NCBI GenBank assembly: GCA_021774795.1
Contig: JAJFIR010000031.1
Coordinates: forward strand, 496,001 to 560,000
Reading direction: 5' to 3'
DNA: 64,000 nt
Source: Emcibacteraceae bacterium
GTDB lineage: Bacteria > Pseudomonadota > Alphaproteobacteria > Sphingomonadales > Emcibacteraceae
Shown: positions 48,771 through 58,933 of the stretch, one piece after another
How positions within the stretch are numbered: the first letter of the stretch is position 1
Layout of the letters: every line of letters begins with the position of its first letter
Notes under the pieces: generated by a model
The model's input: only the letters and a program-made list of their open reading frames with translations
What the model was told of the DNA's origin: nothing
Databases searched by the model: none
Program-made: the position numbers and the translations under genes

Positions 48771-50831
48771 TTGAACCCGGTTTCAACTAAAATTATTGGT
48801 AAAATAGCGATTGTTGTAATTGATAATCCGCCGGTAAACGCGCTTTCACATGCGGTGAGATCCGGTATTCTGGAGCAAATAGAACTCTTAGACGAAAATG
48901 ATAATATTGAGGTGATCATATTAAGGTGTGAAGGACGCACATTTTGTGCGGGGGCTGATATTTCTGAATTTGGTAAACCGCCGATGGATCCTGGTTTGCC
49001 GCATCTGATAAACGAAATAGAGAAAATAAATAAACCCGTAATAGCCGCTCTTCACGGTACGGCCTTGGGAGGTGGTTTCGAGCTCGCGTTGAGCTGTAAT
49101 TACAGGATCATGAATGAAAGCGCAAAAGTCGGTTTGCCGGAGGTCAATTTAGGATTGATTCCTGGCGCAGGAGGAACGCAAAGATTACCGCGCCTCATCG
49201 GGGTTGAAGCCGCATTAGATATGATTTGTAACGGGAAACCAATTTCCGCGCCCGTGGCTGAGAAAATTGGTATTGCAGACCGCATAAGTTCTGGTGATCT
49301 TGAAACAGATGCCATCCATTATGCTGAAGAAGTTCTACTTCAAAATAAGCCTCATAAACGCATAGCGGACATGATGGTAACGGCTAGCGCAGATATATAT
49401 GATAGCTACCGTAAAAAGATCGCCCGCAAAACAAGAGGTTTTTTAGCACCATATGCGGCGATCAGGGCAATTGAGGCTGCGGCACTTCCCCTTGATGAGG
49501 GATTAAAAATTGAAAGAGAAGAATTTTTAAAACTTTTATCCTCCCCACAGTCAAAAGCGCAAAGACATCTATTCTTTGCGGAACGGGCTGCCGGCAAAGT
49601 TCCCGGCATTGATAAATCGACACCGGTTAACGCTATTAATCAAGTTGGTGTTATTGGCGGTGGCATTATGGGATGCGGCATCGCTGTTAATTTTTTAAAT
49701 AAGAACATCCCGGTTATTTTATTAGATATTTCGGAAGAGGCTTGCGCGAAGGCCAAATCAACGATTGAAAATATCTATATGTCATCGGTCAAAAAAGGTC
49801 GGATATCGGAAGATCAATTTAATAGCCGTATGAATGACCTAACTGTAACAAGTTATTACGACGATTTAAATGACATGGATTTGATCATCGAAGCTGTTTT
49901 TGAAGATATCGAAATTAAGAAGGATGTGTTTAAAAAATTGGACCTTATAGCGAAACCCGGGGCTATACTTGCCACCAATACGTCTTTTCTGGATGTAAAC
50001 GAAATTGCCAGTGTGACATCGCGCCCTGACGATGTGATTGGCCTTCACTTTTTTAGCCCTGCTCATATTATGCCACTGCTTGAGATTGTTCGTACTGAAA
50101 AAAGCAGTTTAACCGCAGTTGCGACTGCATTAAATATCGGTAAATTAATCGGGAAAACTTCGGTTGTGTCGGGCGTTTGTTACGGGTTTATAGCCAATAG
50201 AATGTCATCCTGTTATGGCCGTGAAGCCGGGTTGCTATTACTAGAAGGGGCATCGGTTGAACAAGTTGATAAAGCTATGTTTGATTTTGGTATGCCAATG
50301 GGTATGTTTTCGATGTTGGATATGGCAGGCATTGATATTGGTGTTATGGCAAGGCAAAAAATGGTGCCAGGAAGTTACGATGAAAACGCATTCTCGGTTC
50401 ATGCAGAGCTTGTCGCCAACGGGCAAAAGGGAAAGAAAACAGGAACAGGGTTTTATATTTATCATCCTGAAACTGGTGCTAAATTGATCAACCCAGATGT
50501 TCAGTCTATAGCAACTCAAATTGCGGATAAGCTCGGCATTCAAAGGCGAGAGATTGACGAAACAGAAATTCAGGAAAGATGTGTCCTCGCATTGATAAAT
50601 GAAGGTTTCAAAATCGTAGAAGAAGGTATCGCCCTGCTCTTGAGTGACGTCGATGTGGTGTATGCGCTGGGATTTGGATTTCCGAGGTATCTGGGTGGAC
50701 CCCTTCATTATGCACAGCAGAACGGACCTAAAAAAATACTGGATAAAATAAATAGGTTGGTTGAACAAAAAGGACCAAGATGGTGGACACCTTCTAAACT
50801 GCTTGTGAAGCTTGCCAAAGAGAACGAATAA
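48771..50831 (+). CDS. FadJ-like enoyl-CoA hydratase / 3-hydroxyacyl-CoA dehydrogenase
   Basis: ALGGGFELALSCNYRI; VIGGGIMGCGIAVNFLNKNIPVILLD; GLHFFSPAHIMPLLEIV. Confidence 0.93.
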   Translation: MNPVSTKIIGKIAIVVIDNPPVNALSHAVRSGILEQIELLDENDNIEVIILRCEGRTFCAGADISEFGKPPMDPGLPHLINEIEKINKPVIAALHGTALGGGFELALSCNYRIMNESAKVGLPEVNLGLIPGAGGTQRLPRLIGVEAALDMICNGKPISAPVAEKIGIADRISSGDLETDAIHYAEEVLLQNKPHKRIADMMVTASADIYDSYRKKIARKTRGFLAPYAAIRAIEAAALPLDEGLKIEREEFLKLLSSPQSKAQRHLFFAERAAGKVPGIDKSTPVNAINQVGVIGGGIMGCGIAVNFLNKNIPVILLDISEEACAKAKSTIENIYMSSVKKGRISEDQFNSRMNDLTVTSYYDDLNDMDLIIEAVFEDIEIKKDVFKKLDLIAKPGAILATNTSFLDVNEIASVTSRPDDVIGLHFFSPAHIMPLLEIVRTEKSSLTAVATALNIGKLIGKTSVVSGVCYGFIANRMSSCYGREAGLLLLEGASVEQVDKAMFDFGMPMGMFSMLDMAGIDIGVMARQKMVPGSYDENAFSVHAELVANGQKGKKTGTGFYIYHPETGAKLINPDVQSIATQIADKLGIQRREIDETEIQERCVLALINEGFKIVEEGIALLLSDVDVVYALGFGFPRYLGGPLHYAQQNGPKKILDKINRLVEQKGPRWWTPSKLLVKLAKENE

Positions 50832-51918
50832 AAAATATAATGGAAATAAGATGTCTGAAGAAAAACTCGAATATATAGTCGAAAATAAACCATGCCTTGT
50901 TAGTCTGAAAGCAGGTAAAAAATATGCGTGGTGTACATGTAAACATAGCAAAGAGCAGCCTTTTTGTGATGGCTCCCATAAAGGAACGGATATGAAACCA
51001 AAGGTCTTTACCGCGGACAAAGATGAAGACGTTCTTCTTTGCGCGTGTAAAGCAACACAGTCCGGTCCTTACTGTGATGGTGCCCATAATAATCTTGAAG
51101 AGGTTTATGCGGAAGCCACACAAGTAGAAATTGAATCTATGAAATCATCCCTTTTTGTCGAGCGTTCGAAAGGCGAATTCGGAAAAGCGAACCTTGACAG
51201 CGGAGCTTATGTGTTGACGCCCTCAGAAAATGATAATAAAACCGTGGGCAACTTATCCTACCAGCCGGTCATAGCAAAAGAAGACGGAGCGAGTAAGCTC
51301 AGTTTGCACCGAATGACTATATCAGAAGGCACCACACCATGGCTTCGATATTCAGATGTCGATACAGTGCTCTATATTGTTGACGGAAAGGGTCATGTTG
51401 ACATTGCTGGAACCAAAATCGATATTTCAAAAGAAACAGGTGTGTATATCCGGCCTGACGAAGCCTTCAGGATAACGGCAAATAGTGACATGACCTTATT
51501 TGCGGCGGTGTGCCCCATGAAAACGGAATTATTAATTACAGATGATAACAGGACTTCGTTTCAAAATGATTATCCTGACCGTAAAGTTGAATTTGATATG
51601 GCCAAAACAAACGTAATGGCAAACCGTTTTTATCAAGAACTTGTTGATAAGAAAATTGGTTCAAACGAAGTCACGCAATTCATTGGCGAAGTTCCGCTTT
51701 CTCGCGCAGCGATGCACCGCCATCTATACGAAGAAGCAATTGTTATTTTAACGGGTTATGGCCGGATGTGGACGGGGACGAAATGGGCTGATGTTAAAGT
51801 CGGTGACGTCCTGTTTCTACCGCATCGCCAAGGCCACTCACTTGAATGTACCGCAGAAGAAGGCATGCGCTTGATGGGCGTATTTTACCCGTCCGGTAGC
51901 CCGGCAATAAATTATTAG
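50812..51918 (+). CDS. Double-CDGSH iron-sulfur domain fused to bicupin
   Basis: CTCKHSKEQPFCDGSH and CACKATQSGPYCDGAH; C-terminal cupin MHRHLYEEAIVILTGYG...LPHRQGHSLE. Confidence 0.85.
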   Translation: MPKRTNKKYNGNKMSEEKLEYIVENKPCLVSLKAGKKYAWCTCKHSKEQPFCDGSHKGTDMKPKVFTADKDEDVLLCACKATQSGPYCDGAHNNLEEVYAEATQVEIESMKSSLFVERSKGEFGKANLDSGAYVLTPSENDNKTVGNLSYQPVIAKEDGASKLSLHRMTISEGTTPWLRYSDVDTVLYIVDGKGHVDIAGTKIDISKETGVYIRPDEAFRITANSDMTLFAAVCPMKTELLITDDNRTSFQNDYPDRKVEFDMAKTNVMANRFYQELVDKKIGSNEVTQFIGEVPLSRAAMHRHLYEEAIVILTGYGRMWTGTKWADVKVGDVLFLPHRQGHSLECTAEEGMRLMGVFYPSGSPAINY

Positions 51919-51924
51919 TGTGAT

Positions 51925-53076
51925 TTGGGATATATAATGAAATCTATGGCAGATTATAGGGAACACTTCCCTATCTTTGAAAATAAAATCTATATCAATA
52001 GTTGTTCTTATGCGGCACTTTCAAATGAAGTGGAAAATGCTTTTTTAAGATATTTAAAAGATCGCCATACTCTTGGCGCGGATTGGATCGATTGGTGTGA
52101 TCGGCTAGAACGGGTGAGGGCATTATTTGCTGAATTATTATCTGCAAAATCAGATGAAATAGCGGTCACCACGTCCGCCTCAGCGTCGTTAAGTGCGGTC
52201 TCAAGTAGCCTTGATTTCTCTGGACCTCGCAAAAAAATCATTACGACCGATCTTGCATTCCCGACCGAAGCACAAGCATGGCACGCGCTTAAAAAGCATG
52301 GTGCTGAAGTTGTGCATGTCAAGGAAAAAAATGGCCTGATTGATTTGGATGATTTAACCAAACTTGCGGATGAGAGAACATTGCTTGTCGCGGTGCCGTT
52401 GGTTTGTTACCGAAATGGTGCCTTGACAGATATTCCCGCCATTAGGAACATCGTGCGAAAAGCCGGGGCGATGATTTTAGTTGATGCTTATCAAGGCGTG
52501 GGCGCGGTGCCTATCGATGTTGCTGAGTGGGATGTTGATTTTATTGTCGGCGGATCTCTTAAATATTTATTATCTACTGCGGGCGTTGGCTTTCTTTATG
52601 TGAGAGAGGCCATTATTAAAAAGTCTCAGCCAACACAAACTGGATGGTTTGCGCAGGAAGATATTCATGCCATGCTCATTCATGATAACATACCGGCCGG
52701 TACGGCACGCCGGTTCGAGCAAGGAACGCCTTGTGTGCCTAATCTTTATGCGGTGGAGGCCGGTCTTCAATTTATTTTGGAAGTTGGCGTTAAAAATATT
52801 CGTTCTCATGTGGCCGCATTAAACGAACGGTTAAAAGTAGGTGTTAGCAAAATTGGCGGGAAATTAATGTCACCTCTAAATCCTGATCATCATGGTGCCA
52901 TGATTACTGTCGCCTCCACTGATGACTATGCACTTGTTGAGCGGCTCGCAAAGCAAAACATCATTGCGTCTTGCCGCGACAGTAACTTGCGTATTTCCGC
53001 CCATTTTTATAATAATAATGCCGATATCGATGCTGTTATTGAAGCTTTAAGCGAAAATAAAGATTTGCTGGCTTGA
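51925..53076 (+). CDS. Aminotransferase class V-fold PLP enzyme
   Basis: YINSCSYAALSNEVENAF; VDAYQGVGAVPIDVAEWDVDFIVGGSLKYLLSTAGVGFLYV (PLP Lys in GGSLKYL). Confidence 0.85.
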   Translation: MGYIMKSMADYREHFPIFENKIYINSCSYAALSNEVENAFLRYLKDRHTLGADWIDWCDRLERVRALFAELLSAKSDEIAVTTSASASLSAVSSSLDFSGPRKKIITTDLAFPTEAQAWHALKKHGAEVVHVKEKNGLIDLDDLTKLADERTLLVAVPLVCYRNGALTDIPAIRNIVRKAGAMILVDAYQGVGAVPIDVAEWDVDFIVGGSLKYLLSTAGVGFLYVREAIIKKSQPTQTGWFAQEDIHAMLIHDNIPAGTARRFEQGTPCVPNLYAVEAGLQFILEVGVKNIRSHVAALNERLKVGVSKIGGKLMSPLNPDHHGAMITVASTDDYALVERLAKQNIIASCRDSNLRISAHFYNNNADIDAVIEALSENKDLLA

Positions 53077-53119
53077 ATTTTAATTGACTTCATTGCATTT
53101 AACACTAAAATGTAAAAAT

Positions 53120-53135
53120 GTTACCAATCGGTAAC
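53120..53135. promoter_or_regulatory. Candidate TetR-type operator
   Basis: GTTACC-AATC-GGTAAC upstream of the E1-like gene. Confidence 0.45.
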
Positions 53136-53175
53136 CATATTTATGAGATAGCATAAACCTGCAAACGGAACGATT

Positions 53176-55503
53176 ATGGCATTAAGCAAAGCAGATTTGG
53201 AAACGTTAAGACTTCTTGAAAAGAAAGTATTGTGGCTCGCGAGTTATATGATTCACAATGCAAATCATTTGCGCCCGTCTCGTGATGGCTTGAAAGTTGG
53301 CGGACACCAGGCGTCTAGTGCCTCGCTTGCCACCATAATGACAGCACTTTATTTTCATACGATGAATGCAGAGGACCGGATTGCTGTTAAACCACATGCT
53401 TCGCCGATCATGCACGCCATCATGTATTTAATGGATAGGCAGTCTCAGGAAAAAATGGAAAACTTCCGTGGTTTTGGCGGTGCGCAATCGTATCCTTCTA
53501 TGACCAAAGACACGACGGATGTTGATTTTTCCACCGGTTCCGTGGGTATGGGCGTGGCTGCTACATTGTTTAATACAATCGTTCAGGATTACATGGTGGA
53601 TCATGAATGGCATGATAAAAAATCCATGGGCCGTATGATTGCTTTGGCAGGTGATGCAGAATTCGATGAGGGTAATATTTTTGAAGCACTTCTTGAAGGA
53701 TGGAAACACCAGGCAAGAAATTTGTGGTGGATTATTGATTATAACCGTCAAAGCCTTGATGCGGTGGTTGATGATGCGTTGTTCGAGCGAATTTCAGGTG
53801 TATTTGACAGTCTCGGTTGGAAAGTATCATCCCTGAAATATGGGCGAAAATTACAGGCGGCAAAAGAAGGTCCAGCGGGGGAAGCCATCCTTAACTGGAT
53901 CGATCACTGCCCGAATCAGGTATATTCTGCTTTAACTTATCAGGGCGGGGCAGAATGGCGGAATAACTTAAAGCAGGATTTAAAAGGAACTTCCGGAATT
54001 GGTGAATTTCTTGATAACCATGATGATCACTCGCTTGCAGATGTAATGACCAACTTGGGCGGTCATGATCTTGAAACGCTAACAGAAGCATTTGCTGAGG
54101 CTGGCGATAGCGAGCAACCACAATGCTTCATTGCCTATACCGTAAAGGGCATGGGATTGCCGCTCGCAGGTCATAAAGATAATCACGCAGGGTTAATGAG
54201 TGTCGCACAGATGTCGACATTTCAAGAAAGTCAAAAGGTGCCTGCCGGAGCAGAGTGGGATAAATTTGGTGGAATTGAAAAAGAATCTCAAAAATTACAA
54301 TATTTTATTAATAATTGTGCTTACCAAAAACGTCGCAAAAATAAGCTATCTGCCGCTAAAATTGATATACCCTCTATAGCCCCTCCCGCTGATGATAATC
54401 AATCGACGCAGGAAGCATTTGGTAAAATCATGTTCGAACTTGCTAAAACCGACAGTGAACTGGCAAATCGGATCGTGACGACCAGCCCCGATGTGACATC
54501 GTCAACCAATCTTGGCCCGTGGGTGAACCGGCGCAGGTTATATGACCGCGATGTCGTGTCCGATGTTTTTAAAGATAAACAAATTCCAAGCTCCCAAATC
54601 TGGCGCAAAGGTCCGGCTGGGCAACATATTGAGCTTGGGATTGCAGAGAATAATTTATTTTCGTTGCTTGGACAGTTGGGTTTAACCAACGTCAACTTTG
54701 GCGAGCGGTTATTTCCGGTGGGAACGCTTTATGATCCGTTTATCAATCGTGGCTTGGATGCGCTAAATTATGCCGCTTATCAAGGTGCCCGTTTTATGTT
54801 GGTGGCAACGCCTTCCGGTGTAACATTAGGACCAGAAGGAGGCGCACATCAATCGATAGGGACACCACTGGTTGGGCTTTCGCAACCAGGGCTGGCGTCT
54901 GTTGAACCCGCTTACGCAGACGAGCTTGCCGTTTTAATTGAGTGGGGCTTTGATCATATGCAAAAAGAAGATGGCGATTCCGTTTATCTTCGGCTTTCAA
55001 CCCGAAAAATTGAGCAACTTCCCCGTACTTTAACGGATGAAGATAAAAACAATATTGTTCAAGGGGCTTATTGGCTTAGAAAGCCGACAAGCGGCACGAC
55101 GCGGGCGATCGTTTATTGCGGTGCGATTGCACCTGAAGTAATGGGTGCGGTGCAGGATCTGCAACAAGAAAATAAAGATATGGCGGTATTAGCAGTAACT
55201 TCATCAGATATTCTGTACCGTGATTGGTCATCTGCGCGTCGGAAAAGTGCCGTTGAAAAAATGAATAAACCATCCCATATTGAGAAGTTAATGGGACAAC
55301 TGGCCCGTGACTGCGTCGTTGTTACAGTATGCGACGGACATCCCTTAAACCTTTCCTGGCTCGGCAGTATCCACGGTAATCCTGTAGTACCGCTCGGCGT
55401 AGAGGTTTTTGGACAAACCGGTGATTTAATTGACCTTTATGAAAGTTATAAAATCGATAGTGCCGCGATCGTTGCAGCTTATGGCCGTTTAAAAAGGCAC
55501 TAA
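53176..55503 (+). CDS. Transketolase-superfamily / homodimeric PDH-E1-like TPP enzyme
   Basis: KPHASPIMHAIMYLMDRQSQEKMENFRGFGGAQSYPSMTKDTTDVDFSTGSVGMGVA; AGDAEFDEGNIFEAL. Confidence 0.87.
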   Translation: MALSKADLETLRLLEKKVLWLASYMIHNANHLRPSRDGLKVGGHQASSASLATIMTALYFHTMNAEDRIAVKPHASPIMHAIMYLMDRQSQEKMENFRGFGGAQSYPSMTKDTTDVDFSTGSVGMGVAATLFNTIVQDYMVDHEWHDKKSMGRMIALAGDAEFDEGNIFEALLEGWKHQARNLWWIIDYNRQSLDAVVDDALFERISGVFDSLGWKVSSLKYGRKLQAAKEGPAGEAILNWIDHCPNQVYSALTYQGGAEWRNNLKQDLKGTSGIGEFLDNHDDHSLADVMTNLGGHDLETLTEAFAEAGDSEQPQCFIAYTVKGMGLPLAGHKDNHAGLMSVAQMSTFQESQKVPAGAEWDKFGGIEKESQKLQYFINNCAYQKRRKNKLSAAKIDIPSIAPPADDNQSTQEAFGKIMFELAKTDSELANRIVTTSPDVTSSTNLGPWVNRRRLYDRDVVSDVFKDKQIPSSQIWRKGPAGQHIELGIAENNLFSLLGQLGLTNVNFGERLFPVGTLYDPFINRGLDALNYAAYQGARFMLVATPSGVTLGPEGGAHQSIGTPLVGLSQPGLASVEPAYADELAVLIEWGFDHMQKEDGDSVYLRLSTRKIEQLPRTLTDEDKNNIVQGAYWLRKPTSGTTRAIVYCGAIAPEVMGAVQDLQQENKDMAVLAVTSSDILYRDWSSARRKSAVEKMNKPSHIEKLMGQLARDCVVVTVCDGHPLNLSWLGSIHGNPVVPLGVEVFGQTGDLIDLYESYKIDSAAIVAAYGRLKRH

Positions 55504-55617
55504 AGAACCTAAACACTTTCTTTTGCAAAAGGGCTACAGCTTAACCAGGATGTGATATTGCGCGCTATTCATTTTTATGTTTTGGTTCAACTATAATAAT
55601 TAACCGGAAAATAAATT

Positions 55618-56658
55618 ATGAAAGCAGTTCTGTTCGACGCATTTAATGCTCTTCCAAAGATTTGCAACATGCCTGATCCAATAGTTGAAAATCACGGTGT
55701 TGTGGTGAAAGTTATGGCCACCGGCGTATGTCGCAGTGATTGGCACGGTTGGGTAGGACATGACTTGGATATCGAACTTCCCCATGTGCCGGGGCACGAG
55801 CTTGCGGGCATTATTGACGCGGTGGGCAGAGACGTAAAAAAATGGAAAATTGGTGATCGCGTCACTGTTCCCTTTGTAGGTGGATGTGGCACCTGCCCCC
55901 AGTGCGATAGCGGCAATCATCAGGTTTGTGATAATCAATTCCAACCAGGGTTCACCCATTGGGGTTCTTTCGCAGAATATGTGGGTATTCATTACGCAGA
56001 TATAAACTTGGTGAAACTTCCGGAAAATCTTGATTTTGTTACCGCGGCAAGTCTTGGATGCCGGTTTATCACGTCATTTCGTGCTGTAGTGGATCAGGGG
56101 CGGGTTAAGCCAGAGAACTGGGTTGCGGTTCATGGATGCGGTGGAGTGGGTCTTTCTGCCATCATGATCGCAAAGGCCTATGGTGCGCGGGTGATAGCAA
56201 TTGATATTGATGATGAAAAGCTAACCTTCGCAAAATCATTAGGTGCTGACGAAACCTTGAATGGAGTAACTGTTCCACGTGTGGCAAAAGCCATTCATGA
56301 TATTACAAAAGGCGGCGCTGATATTTCAATTGATGCGCTTGGTCATCCGGTAACTTGTTTTAATTCGATAAAGAGCTTAAAAAAACGCGGCAAACATATT
56401 CAGGTTGGATTATTGGTTGCGGAAAATAGCACGCCAAATTTGCCAATGGATATTGTTGTGGCGAATGAGCTTGAAATTATCGGCAGTCATGGAATGCAGG
56501 CGCACCGCTATCCGGAAATGATGGAGATGATCACCGCAGGTAAACTGGTGCCAGAAAAGCTGATTGGTAAAACCATTAAATTAGAACAATCCATCGACGC
56601 ACTCGTAAATATGGATAAATTTGAAGCGACCGGTGTGACTGTTATCAATGAATTTTAA
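55618..56658 (+). CDS. Zinc-dependent alcohol dehydrogenase family
   Basis: [14 protein letters not shown]...[16 protein letters not shown]; structural-zinc [17 protein letters not shown]. Confidence 0.9.
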   Translation: MKAVLFDAFNALPKICNMPDPIVENHGVVVKVMATGVCRSDWHGWVGHDLDIELPHVPGHELAGIIDAVGRDVKKWKIGDRVTVPFVGGCGTCPQCDSGNHQVCDNQFQPGFTHWGSFAEYVGIHYADINLVKLPENLDFVTAASLGCRFITSFRAVVDQGRVKPENWVAVHGCGGVGLSAIMIAKAYGARVIAIDIDDEKLTFAKSLGADETLNGVTVPRVAKAIHDITKGGADISIDALGHPVTCFNSIKSLKKRGKHIQVGLLVAENSTPNLPMDIVVANELEIIGSHGMQAHRYPEMMEMITAGKLVPEKLIGKTIKLEQSIDALVNMDKFEATGVTVINEF

Positions 56659-56922
56659 AGTGTTGATGCCAAATGCATTTAGGAATACATATAGCGAATC
56701 GGGTGGAAAATTACATAAAATTTTAAGTATTTCTTATTAAATCACTGTTTTATTTCGCATTTTTTATGGTTAACGAACATAGTTAATTTATAACTAATTG
56801 TTTTAAAAAGAAAAAATGGCGACGACTCCATTTGCGGGTTGAACCAGTTTCATTGTATAATCTGTCTTTGAAAAAAAACCAGATAATTTGGGCATTATCG
56901 GTGTCTGGGAGTAAGTTTAGAG

Positions 56923-57549
56923 ATGAGTATCTTACGGCATGGAATAACGAAAACGATGGCAGTGATTGTCACTGCTTTTTTTGTCTTTTCGTCAATCGGT
57001 CGCGCAGCAACTATTCCGGTGAATATCAACGTTGGTGACGTAGATGAATTTGTTGGATCGTGCGTTGGCGTACCGTCCGGTGATCAGGATGAAATCAATT
57101 GCCTAAATGATAAAGGAGTTGGTTTATCATTGGTATTAGGCGACACGGCGAAAGTCGAAGGTGGTGATTTAAGCCCGGTATTGGTTGATGGAACAGAGAG
57201 CACTTATGCGCAGGCTTTACCGGTTGGATTTACCGGCGAATATTTTTTACTTAAAACGGGGAATTTAACACCGGAAGTGAAGGGCCCGCCTACAATTCTA
57301 TTTTATATATTCCGTAACCTCGCTGAGGCGGCTTATGCAGTGGTTGATCTTGATGGAGCTCCAAATGATGAATTTCCCGATGGTTACCCTTTTCCATTTG
57401 ATAATGTCGGTCAGATAAGCCATTTCACTGGGATTAGATCTGCTACCCTTGTGACCCCACTTCCTGCCGCAGCATGGATGATGATCAGCGCGCTAGCTGG
57501 CATGTTCGGCTTTAAACGCCTCTCATTACGTCGCCGCAAGCAAGCTTAG
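56923..57549 (+). CDS. VPLPA-CTERM-like sorted surface protein
   Basis: Signal peptide; C-terminus TPLPAAAWMMISALAGMFGFKRLSLRRRKQA (PLPA motif, TM, basic tail). Confidence 0.75.
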   Translation: MSILRHGITKTMAVIVTAFFVFSSIGRAATIPVNINVGDVDEFVGSCVGVPSGDQDEINCLNDKGVGLSLVLGDTAKVEGGDLSPVLVDGTESTYAQALPVGFTGEYFLLKTGNLTPEVKGPPTILFYIFRNLAEAAYAVVDLDGAPNDEFPDGYPFPFDNVGQISHFTGIRSATLVTPLPAAAWMMISALAGMFGFKRLSLRRRKQA

Positions 57550-57562
57550 AAACTGATTTTAT

Positions 57563-58933
57563 TCAGGCATTTACCGTTATTGGCTCTTCGTTGGTTGCGT
57601 TTGGCTTAAGAAGACTTAAAGCCGCAACAACGACCATCCAAAGTCCTGCAAGAAGTCCGACGCCGGAAATGGAAAAAGTCAGAAGCATTGGCACAACGGC
57701 TTCTGATTGTTCGTAAAAATCTTCCCATTCTGTAAAGGCTTCCATGGAGCCCGCAACCATAAGCGCGCTTAAGAAAACGAGCAAGGAAAGATTGCTTACC
57801 CAAAATCCCTGATTGGCCCATTTTTTGGTCCATCCTTTAAATCTCTCCCCCGCAAGCTCTTCAACAATTAAAAATACTGATCCCATCAGAATCATCGTAT
57901 TAATACCAATGGTCGTTCCCATCGCATGGGCCACAGTTATATGTGTGCCATGCGAAAATAGATTAAATGCCGGGATGGATATTAAAATCGCCAGAATGAG
58001 ATTTAGAAACACCCAGATATCAGCTGCAAAAATAAAACGATACGATTGCAAATGTGCGTGTTTCTGATCAGGAGTGAGTGACGCACGCCATTCCCAAATA
58101 ATTTTCATTAAAATTGCCAGTTCAGCCATACTAATAATATAAGCGGTCATGCGCACCCAAGGGGCTGACGGCACTGCATATACATGATGAGCCCAGCCAA
58201 CCATAAGTGCTATAAAACTAAGTGTATAAAGAAGGAATGCCTGATTTGAGTGGGCAAGTTTTTTATCGCCGCTAATGCGTTCCATTACGAACATGGCAGT
58301 GCCGTAGACAAGCATATTCCATGACCCTACCAAAGCACCATATGATTTCCATTGAATAGTGGTTTCACGCACAATATTTTCATTGAAAAATGGAATAAGA
58401 TAAAGGTGAGCTTCGCTAAATGTGATTAAGAAAAATATGATACCTGTCATCCACATCCAGTAATAAACGGGCCATGGGCCCTTTTCTTTTTTCATGGTGA
58501 AGACAATGTTTACGCCAAACAATATCCATGTGGCGAAAATAGGTGCTGATAATGCCGGTGGGTAGGCCCAATATTCGCGGCCACCAAAATTACCCATCAG
58601 ATAAGCCGTTAAAATAGCAATTCCTGTAATCACAAAAATCCAGAAATGCACCTGCATGGCTTTTGGCCACGCGAGCGTAAGACCACGATAATTTGGCAAA
58701 TAATGATAAATACCGCCAATAGCAGCAAGAAATATCCATGCAACAGCGAGGCTAACATGGATAGGACGAAGTTGATGAAATTCGAAACCACTTAATGTTT
58801 CGGGGTATAAATACTTAAAAGCCCCAAGTACGCCCATAAGCACACATGCGCCAAGGGACAACAATCCGAGGATGATAAAGTTTATACCGGAGCGAGCATC
58901 TCGATTATTCGCGGTCATATTCGACTGTTCCAT
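57563..58933 (-). CDS. Divergent haem-copper oxidase superfamily subunit I (NorB/CcoN-like)
   Basis: RPIHVSLAVAWIF, GWAHHVYAVPSAPW, THITVAHAMGTTIG; partner cytochrome c gene upstream. Non-canonical ligand set (see findings). Confidence 0.8.
   Translation of the reverse strand: MEQSNMTANNRDARSGINFIILGLLSLGACVLMGVLGAFKYLYPETLSGFEFHQLRPIHVSLAVAWIFLAAIGGIYHYLPNYRGLTLAWPKAMQVHFWIFVITGIAILTAYLMGNFGGREYWAYPPALSAPIFATWILFGVNIVFTMKKEKGPWPVYYWMWMTGIIFFLITFSEAHLYLIPFFNENIVRETTIQWKSYGALVGSWNMLVYGTAMFVMERISGDKKLAHSNQAFLLYTLSFIALMVGWAHHVYAVPSAPWVRMTAYIISMAELAILMKIIWEWRASLTPDQKHAHLQSYRFIFAADIWVFLNLILAILISIPAFNLFSHGTHITVAHAMGTTIGINTMILMGSVFLIVEELAGERFKGWTKKWANQGFWVSNLSLLVFLSALMVAGSMEAFTEWEDFYEQSEAVVPMLLTFSISGVGLLAGLWMVVVAALSLLKPNATNEEPITVNA

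Noticed and set aside
50241-51020. 259-aa antisense ORF opposite the FadJ-like and CDGSH-cupin genes
   Set aside because: Low-complexity Phe/Cys/His-rich translation with no domain; mirrors two well-supported sense genes. Treated as a codon-bias shadow.
55600-55992. 130-aa antisense ORF over the alcohol dehydrogenase start
   Set aside because: Reverse image of conserved zinc-binding ADH sequence; no independent support.
56780-56922. Sigma-54 promoter upstream of the PLPA-CTERM gene (TGGC...TTTGC)
   Set aside because: Spacing between GG and GC is 14 nt instead of the required 10; not a valid -24/-12 element.
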